Shown: positions 41,927 through 50,690, counted from the stretch's first letter. The stretch is DNA of 64,000 nt from Methanomicrobiaceae archaeon (GCA_016937345.1 JAFGWE010000032.1:79256-143255); one strand, 5' to 3'. Notes: generated by a model from the letters alone, not told the origin. A program made the numbers and translations.

Positions 41927-43215
41927 AATTTATCGCCTCTTTTGTCAATTACTCGCTTTGCTTTCCCCTCAAATCTCGGAAGAGATTCAGGTTCCACAAG
42001 TGAAACCTTTGTTCTGAGGTTTAAAAGCTCTTTTAGAGAGTGAATTATTTTTTTCTGTATTCTTTCAAGGTCTGATAATTCGCCTTTGAAAAATTCTCTT
42101 TTTATCTCGACATCAATTGTCATCTCATCCAGATGATTTATCCTGTCGACATAGACCATAAACTGATCACCCACTTCAGGTATCGAGCGTAAAACATGCT
42201 CTATCTGTGAGGGAAATACATTAATACCCCTTATTACAAGCATGTCGTCGCTTCTTCCGGTGAGTCTTGCAATTTTTGGTCCGCGTCCGCAGGGGCATTC
42301 ATCCTCAAGAATCATTGTGATATCGCCTGTTCTGTATCGCAGAAGAGGCATTGCCTCTTTTACAAGCGGTGTAACAACAAGTTCACCTTTCTGTCCCGGT
42401 TCAAGGACTTCTTCTGTATCAGGATCAATTATCTCAATAAAGTATGAATCATGCCAGAAATGAAGTCCGTTTCTCTCTTTACATTCAAATGCCGCACCGG
42501 GACCGTACATCTCGCTCATTCCGTATGAATCGTATGCAGTAACGCCCAGTTTCTCCTCAAGAATTCCCCTCATGTTATCAGACCAGGGTTCTGCACCAAA
42601 CATTCCGGTTCTTAATGATTCAAGCTCTGTGCCCATTGCCTCTGCAACCTCTGAAAGGTGCATCGCATAACTGGGTGTGCAGTGAAGTGCGGTGACGCCA
42701 AAGTCGTCTATCATCTCTATCTGACGCTTTGTATTTCCTGTTCCGCTTGGAATTACAGTCATGCCAATTTTTTCAGCGCCGTAATGAAATCCGAGGCCGC
42801 CTGTAAAAAGGCCGTAATTAACTGCGTTTTGAAAGGTATCATCGGCAGTAAGACCTACCATTGTCAAATTTCTTGCAATGAGTTCAGACCAGTTGTCAAG
42901 ATCCTGCCTTGTATATCCGACAACGGTGGGCTTTCCGGTCGTTCCTGATGTTGTGTGAATTCTTACAATCTCTTTTTTGGGAACAGCGAGAAATCCAAAA
43001 GGATACCCCCCCTGAAGGTCGGTCTTTTTTGTTAAAGGAAGTTTATGTATATCTTCCGTTTTTCTGATATCGTCTGAAGAGATGTTTGAATTATTCAGCA
43101 GTTTTTTATAGAAAGGTATTTTTTCTGCCTGTGTTATTGTCCACTTAAGGCGCTTTATCTGGAGTTTCTCCAGTTTATCCCCTTTAAGCGTCTCTGTTTC
43201 TTTGTTCCAGAACAT
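41923..43215 (-). CDS. paaK: Phenylacetate-CoA ligase family protein, copy 1
   Basis: A protein of 430 residues with the same motifs as its downstream paralogue: TSGTTGKPTVVGYT (about 91-104), YGMSEMYGPGAAFE, YRTGDITMILEDECPCGRGP and the same LPRFEGKAKRVID ending. First gene of a three-gene operon (paaK-paaK-ACT). A near-perfect palindrome lies 14-35 bases before the ATG. Tandem duplication followed by divergence may give two acid specificities, or the two may form a heteromer. Confidence 0.87.
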   Translation of the reverse strand: MFWNKETETLKGDKLEKLQIKRLKWTITQAEKIPFYKKLLNNSNISSDDIRKTEDIHKLPLTKKTDLQGGYPFGFLAVPKKEIVRIHTTSGTTGKPTVVGYTRQDLDNWSELIARNLTMVGLTADDTFQNAVNYGLFTGGLGFHYGAEKIGMTVIPSGTGNTKRQIEMIDDFGVTALHCTPSYAMHLSEVAEAMGTELESLRTGMFGAEPWSDNMRGILEEKLGVTAYDSYGMSEMYGPGAAFECKERNGLHFWHDSYFIEIIDPDTEEVLEPGQKGELVVTPLVKEAMPLLRYRTGDITMILEDECPCGRGPKIARLTGRSDDMLVIRGINVFPSQIEHVLRSIPEVGDQFMVYVDRINHLDEMTIDVEIKREFFKGELSDLERIQKKIIHSLKELLNLRTKVSLVEPESLPRFEGKAKRVIDKRGDKF

Positions 43216-43228
43216 GAAAGCTCATAGT

Positions 43229-43250
43229 ATGTTATGCTATAGCATGGCAT
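43229..43250. promoter_or_regulatory. 22-bp palindrome before the paaK operon
   Basis: The core ATGCTATAGCAT is a perfect 12-bp palindrome; outer ATG/CAT arms extend it to 22 bp with two mismatched positions per side. It falls between an expected TATA element (about 43285, minus strand) and the ATG, overlapping or just after the transcription start. Candidate operator. Confidence 0.5.
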
Positions 43251-43391
43251 GAAGGTTGTGGTATTGTTAAAAAGAAGCAATATTTTAAGCTGTAATCAGA
43301 AAAACCTGTTTGTTCTTCTTATTTTTCCAAATCAGCAATATCTGGTTTTTTTCAGAAGTTCTTTATATTAATTTAACCCAAAATTGTCTGT

Positions 43392-44201
43392 ATGGACAAA
43401 AAGATTCTGGCTGCATTTCTTCTGATTGTAGCTGTTTTTGCAGTCGCATTTGCAGGCTGTACCGGCGCAGATAAATCTGCTCCTGCTGATGAGACGGTTG
43501 ATGTTATTGTTGTTGAAGAAAAACCCCTTTATATTGTAGGTATTGACGGAGAGTATCCTCCATATTCATATATTGACAGTGACGGCAATGCACAGGGTTT
43601 TGACGTTGATTCTGTAAAGTGGATAGCTGACAAGATGGGCTTTGAGGTTAAGGTTCAGGCTATGGCATGGGATGGTATTATTCCTTCACTTAACGCCGGC
43701 AAAATTGACATGGTCTACTCAGGTATGACAATTACAGATGAGCGTTTAGAAAAGGTCAATTTCTCAACACCTTACTGGGTTGCAAATCAGGGTGTTGCTG
43801 TAAGGAACGGCTCCACTGTTACAATGGATGATTTAAAGGCAGGAAAAGTTGTTATTGGCACACAGAGAGGATGCACTGCGGCAGACTGGATCACAGCAAA
43901 TCTTATTGATACAGGTCTTATGACTAAAGACAACCTCAAGCTTTATGATAATTTTGCTCTTGCAATTTCAGATCTTGAAAATGAACGTGTGGATGCTGCT
44001 ATGTATGACACACCTGTTGTAATTGAGTCAATCGAGGGTAAGGATATTGTAAAACTCGGTACAATTGAGACCAATGAAGAGTACGGTATTGCAATCAGAA
44101 AGGCTGATGTCGAGCTCTTAAACACAATGAACGAGGGTCTTGACGCATTAATGGCAGATCCTTACTGGCAGGAATTAATTGTAAAATACAAACTTGCCTG
44201 A
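43392..44201 (+). CDS. Amino acid ABC transporter binding lipoprotein, orphan copy
   Basis: A protein of 269 residues: lipobox FAGC at about residue 24, then a family 3 solute-binding domain (VGIDGEYPPYSYIDSDGNA, then DVDSVKWIADKMGFEV, MVYSGMTITDERLEKVNFS). It binds a polar amino acid and delivers it to the membrane permease. A TATA element (CTTTATATTA, about 43361) lies about 30 bases before the ATG, so the message is nearly leaderless. It is a clear paralogue of the binding protein at 48019-48849 but is separated from the transporter genes by a beta-propeller gene on the other strand. Confidence 0.92.
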   Translation: MDKKILAAFLLIVAVFAVAFAGCTGADKSAPADETVDVIVVEEKPLYIVGIDGEYPPYSYIDSDGNAQGFDVDSVKWIADKMGFEVKVQAMAWDGIIPSLNAGKIDMVYSGMTITDERLEKVNFSTPYWVANQGVAVRNGSTVTMDDLKAGKVVIGTQRGCTAADWITANLIDTGLMTKDNLKLYDNFALAISDLENERVDAAMYDTPVVIESIEGKDIVKLGTIETNEEYGIAIRKADVELLNTMNEGLDALMADPYWQELIVKYKLA

Positions 44202-44353
44202 ATTCCACAATTATTTTTTTTGTTTAATTTTTAATTTTCTTGAGGTAATCAGAGATATATCTGAAAATTGTTTTTTGAATCTTTACAGAACTGCCTACAT
44301 CAATGATAAAACACTGAAATGAAATAGTGTAATGAATTTAAAAAAAATTAGGC

Positions 44354-45565
44354 TTATTCTTTAATTTTCTTCATAAGAATAACTGAAAGTGATATTCCAA
44401 GGATTCCAATAATAACTGAAAAACCGGGTGATGATTCAGATGAATTATTGCCGGCGGTTTGATTCTCCTCTGCAAAGTAAAGTGTTTCCTTAAATGACGG
44501 GAAAACGGATTTTGTCCAGATAATTTTTTCTCCGTCAATACATGCTTTTGATAATGAATCTGCAACTTTAATCACTGATGCATCTTCAGTAAGCGGGTCT
44601 AGAAGAATAATATCAGATTCTGTTTCGCTCTTTAAATATCCCCATCCGACATTTTCACCGTCTGTAAAAGGTGATATTATTGAAGCCTTCTTTTCATCCT
44701 TTGTGAGAGTGTCTGTAAAATTACCGGTTATCGGGTTTATTAGCCTTGTTTCACCACTGGAGATTGTATAAAGATATGGTTCAGTATATATTCCCTTATC
44801 ATCTCCCTCAAAAATCCCCAGATGCTTGAAATATATAAGGTAATCTCCTGACAGATCAAAATCCATTACATTTGATCCAGATTCATTTCCATATTCTGAT
44901 TTAAAAATGAGGGTGTCTTTTCCTGAATAAATGTTGTATATGTGAACTCCGTCTGAGTTACTATATCCTATATTTTCGTTATCATAATCGATATCTGCCG
45001 GATCTTCAGGAGAAATATTTAAAATCCGTGTGTTCTCTTCTGTTTTGATATTATATATACTGAAATTCGTTTCAAATGAATCTGAAGGTGTTTCGGACCA
45101 TAATATTGTATCGCCTGAAATTTTAGGCCAATCTGCATTTTCAGGAAGATTGAGCGCTGTAATAATGTTTTCCCGGATATTCATCAGATATAAGGTATTG
45201 GGCTTTGATTTTGCCTCTAATTCACCGAAACCAGATGTCTGTGTTTCAACCCATACTGCATAATCTCCTGATATGTCACTGCCCGTCATTGTCATCCCGG
45301 GTGAAGGAATGCCTGCGGTTTTCAGACTGCCTGACTGTGTGTCATAAAGATGCACCCTGTTTGATGACTGATCCATGGAGAGCTCTGATGATGTCAGAAA
45401 TAAAATATAATCTCCGGAGATATCTATACTGATTACCGAGCTGTTATCCGGAGAATAGATCTCTTTCTGATCCCAGTTTGTTTCTGCTGCTGCCGGTGAA
45501 ACCGTCAGAAAAAGGCTGATTATTAAAAATGATGTGAATAAATATTTGCTGTATTTATTTTTCAT
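44354..45565 (-). CDS. Exported beta-propeller protein with PGF-CTERM tail
   Basis: A protein of 403 residues: signal peptide (1-27, ending AAAE), a run of about six TolB/WD40-like blades with repeated SGDYILF, SGDYAVWVET, SGDTILWSET, SGDYLIYFK and DGEKIIWTK strands, and a C-terminal SPGF segment, hydrophobic helix and KKIKE, which fits PGF-CTERM anchoring. The repeated 'SGDYxxW' strands are typical of archaeal surface propellers. It is transcribed against the orphan binding-protein gene. Ligand unknown. Confidence 0.82.
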   Translation of the reverse strand: MKNKYSKYLFTSFLIISLFLTVSPAAAETNWDQKEIYSPDNSSVISIDISGDYILFLTSSELSMDQSSNRVHLYDTQSGSLKTAGIPSPGMTMTGSDISGDYAVWVETQTSGFGELEAKSKPNTLYLMNIRENIITALNLPENADWPKISGDTILWSETPSDSFETNFSIYNIKTEENTRILNISPEDPADIDYDNENIGYSNSDGVHIYNIYSGKDTLIFKSEYGNESGSNVMDFDLSGDYLIYFKHLGIFEGDDKGIYTEPYLYTISSGETRLINPITGNFTDTLTKDEKKASIISPFTDGENVGWGYLKSETESDIILLDPLTEDASVIKVADSLSKACIDGEKIIWTKSVFPSFKETLYFAEENQTAGNNSSESSPGFSVIIGILGISLSVILMKKIKE

Positions 45566-45695
45566 ATCAAAGTATCAATCACAAAGCTATAAAAAACCTA
45601 AACTTTTCTTTTTAATATTGCTCGATTGAGCAGTTTTGTTCTGATTAAGCCTGAAATATCTGAAAGGGCAAAAAAACTTTTTTTATATTCTGTTT

Positions 45696-46358
45696 TTATC
45701 TTCCCTGTGTTCCGGGGATTGCAAGTTTCTTTTCAAGTGCATTTGCACCAACTGTTGTAATTGTGACAAGAGCAAGATAGATAATTCCTATCATTATGAA
45801 TACGTCCGGCTCAAAATATTTTGAAAATATAAGTTTTCCTGCACCAGTAAGCTCTATTAATGTAATCATGTATGCAAGTGAGGAGTATTTTATCAGATAA
45901 ATAAACTCATTTGAAAGTCCGGGAATTGCCCGTCTCATCGCCTGAGGAAGAACTACATGGCGTATTGCCTGAATTCTTGTCATTCCAAGTGCACTTGCTG
46001 CAATCATCTGCCCCTCTTTTACTGAAAGAATGGCTCCCCGTATGTATTCTGAGTTATAGGCGCTGTTGCAGCAGATAAATCCTATGACCGATGCCAGGAG
46101 GGCGGATAAGTAGATACCAACCGAAGGAAGACCGAAATAGAGGATAAACAGGAGAAGTATAAGTGGGCATCCTTTGATGAACCCTACAAAGAACCTGCAG
46201 AACAGATTAACAAAAAAACCTCCGTAAACTCTGCCGACTGCAAGAAGCGTGCCAAATAAAAGACCAAATGGTGCGGAAAGAATTATCAGCTTAAGGGTTA
46301 CCAGAAGGCCTTCCCACAGCGCCGGAAGAAGTATGTTAATTAAAAAATCCGCATCCAT
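45696..46358 (-). CDS. Amino acid ABC transporter permease, second
   Basis: A membrane protein of 220 residues of the His/Glu/Gln permease family, about five hydrophobic segments. The EAA loop is ASALGMTRIQAIRHVVLPQAMRRAIPG (about residues 122-148, given here as a landmark). It pairs with the permease at 47124-47810 to form the membrane channel. It begins 6 bases after the ATPase gene. A short hairpin TGCTC-GATT-GAGCA follows about 65 bases after its stop. Confidence 0.92.
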   Translation of the reverse strand: MDADFLINILLPALWEGLLVTLKLIILSAPFGLLFGTLLAVGRVYGGFFVNLFCRFFVGFIKGCPLILLLFILYFGLPSVGIYLSALLASVIGFICCNSAYNSEYIRGAILSVKEGQMIAASALGMTRIQAIRHVVLPQAMRRAIPGLSNEFIYLIKYSSLAYMITLIELTGAGKLIFSKYFEPDVFIMIGIIYLALVTITTVGANALEKKLAIPGTQGR

Positions 46359-46364
46359 TTATTA

Positions 46365-47120
46365 TTAATCTCCCAAATTACCTGAAAACTGTCCGATAAA
46401 GCTCTTTGTCCTTTCACTACCCGGATTTTTGATTATATCTTCCGGAGTTCCGGCCTCAAGAATCTTTCCGCCCTCCATGAAAATAATCTCTGTTGCAACT
46501 GACCTTGCAAATCCCATCTCGTGGGTTACAACAAGCATTGTCATTCCTTCAAGGGCAAGCTTCTTCATGACCTCCAAAACCTCTCTTGTAAGCTCCGGGT
46601 CAAGGGCTGATGTTGGTTCGTCAAAAAGAATTACGTCCGGCTCCATTGCAAGTGCACGTGCAATTGATACACGCTGTGCCTGTCCTCCGGAAAGCTCAGC
46701 AGGGTAATGATCTGCCCATTCCTCCATTCCGACCTGTCTCAGTTCAAAAAGTGCTTTTTCTCTTGCCTCTTCAGGGCTCATTCCCTTTACTTTTAAAAGA
46801 GCAATTTCAACGTTTTTAACAGCCGTTAAGTGATCGAAAAGGTAAAAGTTCTGAAATACCATCCCAATCTTCTGTCTGAAGTGATTGATTCTGCTTCCGC
46901 AGTTTGTAACCTCCTCCTCGTGAAGATAAACCCTGCCTTTATCAGGAACTGTAAGCTGGTTTATACAGCGCAGAAGAGTGCTCTTTCCTGTGCCTGAAGG
47001 TCCGATAAAGACAATTGTGTCTCCTTTTCTGACATTAAATGAGACGCCTTTTAAGACTTCGGAATCACCGTAGGTCTTGTGTATGTCCTCTACTCTTAAT
47101 ATATAATCATCGTCTGCCAT
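46365..47120 (-). CDS. Amino acid ABC transporter ATP-binding protein
   Basis: A protein of 251 residues of the GlnQ/HisP type: Walker [10 protein letters not shown] (about 38-46), Q-loop [11 protein letters not shown], signature [15 protein letters not shown] and Walker [13 protein letters not shown] with the following H-loop VVTHEMGFA. It powers the importer. It lies between the two permease genes with gaps of 3 and 6 bases, so the three are one translation unit. Confidence 0.95.
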   Translation of the reverse strand: MADDDYILRVEDIHKTYGDSEVLKGVSFNVRKGDTIVFIGPSGTGKSTLLRCINQLTVPDKGRVYLHEEEVTNCGSRINHFRQKIGMVFQNFYLFDHLTAVKNVEIALLKVKGMSPEEAREKALFELRQVGMEEWADHYPAELSGGQAQRVSIARALAMEPDVILFDEPTSALDPELTREVLEVMKKLALEGMTMLVVTHEMGFARSVATEIIFMEGGKILEAGTPEDIIKNPGSERTKSFIGQFSGNLGD

Positions 47121-47123
47121 TTT

Positions 47124-47810
47124 TTACAACACTCCGCTGGATGTGTTTCCGGAAAATCCCGGTATTGCAACCCTCTTTTCAAGATGATATATGACTCTCA
47201 TTCCGGCGTAGTTTAAGAGAATGAAAACCAGTGCACATGCAAGATATATTGGCATTGTAATGTATGTCTGCGCAACAATCTGTGAAGTCCTTGTCATAAG
47301 TTCAGCAACACCTATTGCGTAGCATATTGCTGAATCTGTCAGAATGTTTGGATATTCATTTGACCACCCGGGAAGTGCAACACGAACTGCCTGTGGAATG
47401 ATAACTGATCTTATTGCAGTAAGTCTGCTCATCCCGAGTGAACGTGCCGCAGTCATCTGGCCTTCGCTTATTGACTGAATTGCGCCTCTGAAGATCTGCG
47501 ACTGGTAAGCAGCACCGCGGAGTCCAAGAACTGTTGCACCCACAAAAAATTCCGGAACGTCCAGATTTAAAAAGGGAAAAATTGTGAAGTAAAACAGAAA
47601 AAGAAGCAGAAGAACCGGAAGTCCGCGGAAAAACCAGACATATGTTCCAATTACCATCTTAAGCGGCCTGGTGCCGTAAACCTGTCCAAGTGCCATGGGA
47701 AGGCCGAGGAGTGCACCGATAATGAGTGCTGCTGCAACAAGGCCGATTGTTACCATTACTCCTGAAAGAAGATACGGAAGCCACTCTGCTACTATTGAAA
47801 ATACATCCAT
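47124..47810 (-). CDS. Amino acid ABC transporter permease, first
   Basis: A membrane protein of 228 residues, paralogous to the permease at 45696-46358, with the EAA loop AARSLGMSRLTAIRSVIIPQ. It heads the permease-ATPase-permease unit, which has its own promoter (47842-47875) in the 208-base gap after the binding-protein gene. The C-terminus KRVAIPGFSG matches the family. Confidence 0.92.
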   Translation of the reverse strand: MDVFSIVAEWLPYLLSGVMVTIGLVAAALIIGALLGLPMALGQVYGTRPLKMVIGTYVWFFRGLPVLLLLFLFYFTIFPFLNLDVPEFFVGATVLGLRGAAYQSQIFRGAIQSISEGQMTAARSLGMSRLTAIRSVIIPQAVRVALPGWSNEYPNILTDSAICYAIGVAELMTRTSQIVAQTYITMPIYLACALVFILLNYAGMRVIYHLEKRVAIPGFSGNTSSGVL

Positions 47811-47841
47811 CTTAAATTCCCTATAGGTTGAACACTGAATC

Positions 47842-47875
47842 TCAGGAACTCATATCCTTTTTATATAAGCCCTGA
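47842..47875 (-). promoter_or_regulatory. Promoter of the permease-ATPase-permease unit
   Basis: On the minus strand, TATATAAAAAG is flanked by inverted TCAGG and CCTGA half-sites. The spacing to the ATG at 47810 gives a leader of about 27 bases. The element resembles the promoter of the binding-protein gene at 48902-48929 (same TATA core, TCAG...CTGA flanks), which suggests a shared regulator. Confidence 0.55.
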
Positions 47876-47882
47876 AATCGTA

Positions 47883-47945
47883 TATTGCAGGCATAAAAGA
47901 GATTGTTTCCAATATTTAGTTCTCCGTTTAAAAACGCCTGCAATA
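47883..47945. repeat. 10-bp inverted repeat in the binding-protein/permease gap
   Basis: TATTGCAGGC (47883-47892) and GCCTGCAATA (47936-47945) are perfect inverted copies 43 bases apart. Together with the adjacent hairpin at 47969-47996 they could fold the 3' end of the binding-protein message. Confidence 0.5.
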
Positions 47946-47968
47946 ATTTGCTTATACAATAATTGGTG

Positions 47969-47996
47969 CTGAAGGGTTTTGATATTTACCCTTCAG
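47969..47996 (-). terminator. Hairpin after the amino acid binding-protein gene
   Basis: CTGAAGGGT and ACCCTTCAG form a perfect 9-bp stem with a 10-base loop, 22 bases after the stop codon at 48019. No U tract follows. In ABC operons such hairpins stabilise the abundant binding-protein message relative to the permease message; termination is the alternative. Confidence 0.55.
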
Positions 47997-48018
47997 AAAC
48001 AAAATAGCAGATTTTATT

Positions 48019-48849
48019 TTAGCGTGGTGATGCACCAACAAGTTTGTATTCTACAAGAAGCTCCTGCCAGTAATCATCATCCATAAGGTTGTCCAGTCCC
48101 GCATTCATCTTTCCAAGGAGTTCTGTGTCTTCCTTTCTGATTGCAATGCCGTAAACCTCTCCTGTGTCTATCTGGCCGCGGATTTCCATTGGCTTTCCTG
48201 CAATAGCATCACGAAGTGACGGGACGTCGTAAATTGCAGCATCTATTCTCTTGTTCTGCAGGTCTGTTACAACGCTTGGGAAGTTGTCATAATACTTCAG
48301 ACTGTCAGCAGAAATGAGTCCTGTTGCGATGAGATTTTCCTCAGTCCAGATTGCACCTGTTGTACCTCTCTGTGCGCCCACAACAGCCTTTCCTGCCATG
48401 AAGTCCTCAAAGGTCATCTCTGAGTCATTGTTAAATGCAACGCCCTGGTCAACCTGAAGGTACGGTGTTGAGAAATTTACCTTTAAAGAACGCTCATCTG
48501 TGATTGTCATACCTGAGTAGACCATGTCAATTTTGCCTGCAAGAAGTGCCGGAATAATTCCATCCCATGCAAGAGGCTGGAACTCTACTTCAAAACCCTG
48601 ATTTTTTGCAATCCATTTTGCAGAATCAACGTCAAAACCCTGAGCGTTTCCATCAGTATCAATATATGAATATGGAGGATATTCACCGTCTATCCCGATA
48701 GTATATACCGTTACATCGCCTGAAATCTGCTCTGTCGGCAGAGCATCACCCGACGGGCTTTCAACTGATTCGCCACCGGTACAGCCGGCAAATGATACTG
48801 CTACCAGTGCCAGAAGAATAATAAGTATACCAGAAATCTTAGTGTTCAT
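48019..48849 (-). CDS. Amino acid ABC transporter binding lipoprotein
   Basis: A protein of 276 residues with lipobox FAGC near residue 23 and a family 3 solute-binding domain (IGIDGEYPPYSYIDTDGNA, DSAKWIAKNQGFEV, VYSGMTITDERSLKVNFS). It shares these blocks almost unchanged with the orphan copy at 43392-44201. It is the first gene of the transporter locus and has a promoter framed by an inverted repeat. Substrate is a polar amino acid by family; which one is not visible. Confidence 0.93.
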   Translation of the reverse strand: MNTKISGILIILLALVAVSFAGCTGGESVESPSGDALPTEQISGDVTVYTIGIDGEYPPYSYIDTDGNAQGFDVDSAKWIAKNQGFEVEFQPLAWDGIIPALLAGKIDMVYSGMTITDERSLKVNFSTPYLQVDQGVAFNNDSEMTFEDFMAGKAVVGAQRGTTGAIWTEENLIATGLISADSLKYYDNFPSVVTDLQNKRIDAAIYDVPSLRDAIAGKPMEIRGQIDTGEVYGIAIRKEDTELLGKMNAGLDNLMDDDYWQELLVEYKLVGASPR

Positions 48850-48901
48850 CAGGAAATCTTTAGGTGATGCTTTAATTTATCTTTTATGACTTGATATTAT
48901 T

Positions 48902-48929
48902 GGTCAGGACTCTTTTTATATAGCTGACC
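48902..48929 (-). promoter_or_regulatory. Operator-framed promoter of the binding-protein gene
   Basis: Perfect inverted half-sites GGTCAG and CTGACC frame a minus-strand TATATAAAAAG TATA box. Transcription would start near 48893, giving a leader of about 45 bases. Half-sites on both sides of the TATA box would block TBP/TFB binding when occupied. Confidence 0.55.
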
Positions 48930-49033
48930 TGGTTTATTTTTGCGGACTGTTTTTAAAAATAGACGATCAAGTTAAAGTATGCATTACGGCAATAAAATGA
49001 ATTACAGATTTTATTTCCCGCAGGTTATTTGAT

Positions 49034-49969
49034 ATGGAGGATCTACATTTCCCCTGGCAGATTGTCGCCGGCTTTGGTGGACACATTAAGGCTACCTCAA
49101 CCACCCTTGTTATTCAGAAGAAGGGAGTCACAAAAGAGTACCCTTTATCTGAGGTCTCTCATCTTCTTGTGGCGGGAGGGCACAATATTCATACTTCTGT
49201 TATTTCACATCTTTTAAGAAAGGGATCTATGGTCTCATTTTTTGATGCTGACGGAACTCCTCTTGCAGTTTTAAGGCCTTTTGGTTTTCGTCCGGATGAG
49301 GAGATGAGGGCATTGCAGATGAGATCCCCCGGCCATAAAGCAGCTCTGGAGATTGTGACCTCATCTATTAAGTCACGACTTATGATGATTGAAAAAGCCG
49401 GTGAGGAGGTTGGGAAAACTCTTTTTTATGAAGGAGAGGGGGAACTTTTCTGCAATATGCTTGATGATGCGGAGTATCTCATAAAAATGGCTGAACTCAG
49501 ACGTATCCAGAAATTAACGGCCGATATGTATTATGAGATTATGTCCAGAAGTATAAGTCCTGTCCATGGATTTAAAAGACGGACCAAAAGGCCTCATAAT
49601 GATCCTGTTAATTCAATGCTTTCTATTGGATATTCAATGCTTTTTGGAAACTGCTTTCTCCCGCTGACCGGTGCAAATCTTGATCTGGATATCGGAATTT
49701 TAAGAGAAGGTGAGAGATCGCTTGTTATGGACTTAATTGACCCTCTAAAGTCCCGGATGATTGATTCAGTTGTATTTTCCATTGCAAGAGAATATCTCTC
49801 CCCCGGTGATTATGAAACCGGAACAAAACGCTGCCATCTCAATGACTCTCTTATGGATATATTAACAGAAGCGCTTCATAAATCGATAATCCAGAAAGAG
49901 ATAGAAAAAAATGTATTGTCATATAGGGACTTTTTGTCAAAAGGACAAAATTTCATGATGAGCTATTAA
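49034..49969 (+). CDS. Solo Cas1 homologue, apparently inactivated
   Basis: A protein of 311 residues with the two-domain Cas1 layout: N-terminal beta domain (TTLVIQKKGVTKEYPLSEVS, LLVAGGHNIHTSVISHLLRKGSMVSFFDADGTPL as landmarks over residues 23-77) and C-terminal helical domain. In the active-site blocks the usual Glu (normally R-x-I-E-G) reads LRRIQKL (Q159) and the usual His (IGF-L-H) reads IGILR (R224); the Asp pair is kept (D233, D236 in VMDLID). No cas2, other cas gene, CRISPR array, family B polymerase or inverted-repeat element is adjacent. It is a Cas1 fold working, if at all, outside CRISPR adaptation. Confidence 0.85.
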   Translation: MEDLHFPWQIVAGFGGHIKATSTTLVIQKKGVTKEYPLSEVSHLLVAGGHNIHTSVISHLLRKGSMVSFFDADGTPLAVLRPFGFRPDEEMRALQMRSPGHKAALEIVTSSIKSRLMMIEKAGEEVGKTLFYEGEGELFCNMLDDAEYLIKMAELRRIQKLTADMYYEIMSRSISPVHGFKRRTKRPHNDPVNSMLSIGYSMLFGNCFLPLTGANLDLDIGILREGERSLVMDLIDPLKSRMIDSVVFSIAREYLSPGDYETGTKRCHLNDSLMDILTEALHKSIIQKEIEKNVLSYRDFLSKGQNFMMSY

Positions 49970-50044
49970 TAATATAGGTTTTCAGATTCATTTTGATTTT
50001 AAATGGAATTTTTATGTCAGCCCTTTTTTTGGCTGTCTTATATC

Positions 50045-50374
50045 TTATGCCGGCCTTATGACAGTGAAGGTCTGATAATCTTTCACAGCCAGCTCTTTTA
50101 TCTGTATCTCCCTTATATATGCTCTCGGACATTCATACAGGGATGAGAGCATCTTTTCAATTATTGCATGCTCTCCTGTGGCAAGAAGGTAAACTCTCCC
50201 GTCATTAAGATTCATTACCTCGCCGGTTATACTCAGACTTAAAGCTAATTTTCTGACACATGCACGAAATCCGACTCTCTGGACATTGCCTGAGATATAT
50301 GCCTCAATTGTTTTAATACGGCAGGTATTGCTGTTCCCTTCAATATGTGTCTGCTCATAATCTCCGGAGGACAT
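50045..50374 (-). CDS. acyP: Acylphosphatase
   Basis: A protein of 109 residues with an acylphosphatase domain after a hydrophilic N-terminal extension of about 18 residues: ISGNVQRVGFRACV with catalytic R37 and EVMNLNDGRV with catalytic N55. The enzyme hydrolyses acyl phosphates such as acetyl or carbamoyl phosphate. The usual size is about 90 residues, so a later start is possible, though the first ATG with GGAGGAC-type bases nearby is accepted. Convergent with the Cas1 gene. Confidence 0.88.
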   Translation of the reverse strand: MSSGDYEQTHIEGNSNTCRIKTIEAYISGNVQRVGFRACVRKLALSLSITGEVMNLNDGRVYLLATGEHAIIEKMLSSLYECPRAYIREIQIKELAVKDYQTFTVIRPA

Positions 50375-50504
50375 CTTTCTTATGGGAGTATATTCGCATC
50401 CGATATTAAATATACGATGTGGTGTCTGTCATTTAAAAAAAGAACTATTTTCTGATAAATACTGCCTTAATTGATGCTAAACCGGCTTAAAATGTGATCT
50501 TAAT

Positions 50505-50690
50505 TTAATCGTATGCGACAAGTTTTACGCCGATCTCTTTTTCGAGCAGTTTTATCTTTCCAAGTTTTGCCTCGTCTATATGTGCAGCCGTTACAGGCCT
50601 TTCATATGCAACAAGGATAACTCCCATCTCATCCTCACATTCCTTCAAACCTTTAAGCTCATTTTCTTTTAGTTCTGCATAGATTGTCAT
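50505..50690 (-). CDS. Small protein with an internal duplication, 61 residues
   Basis: Not recognised. The two halves resemble each other: MGVILVAYE (about 22-30) and IGVKLVAYD (53-61), each preceded by a charged helix (ELKGLKECEDE and KIKLLEKE). The fold could be a small alpha-beta repeat. It is acidic, soluble and monocistronic, between acylphosphatase and a HEAT protein. AGGTATATT precedes the ATG as a weak ribosome-binding site. Confidence 0.6.
   Translation of the reverse strand: MTIYAELKENELKGLKECEDEMGVILVAYERPVTAAHIDEAKLGKIKLLEKEIGVKLVAYD

Noticed and set aside
49034..50374. Casposon or CRISPR-Cas locus around the Cas1 gene
   Set aside because: No family B polymerase, terminal inverted repeats, cas2 or repeat-spacer array is nearby; neighbours are housekeeping genes.
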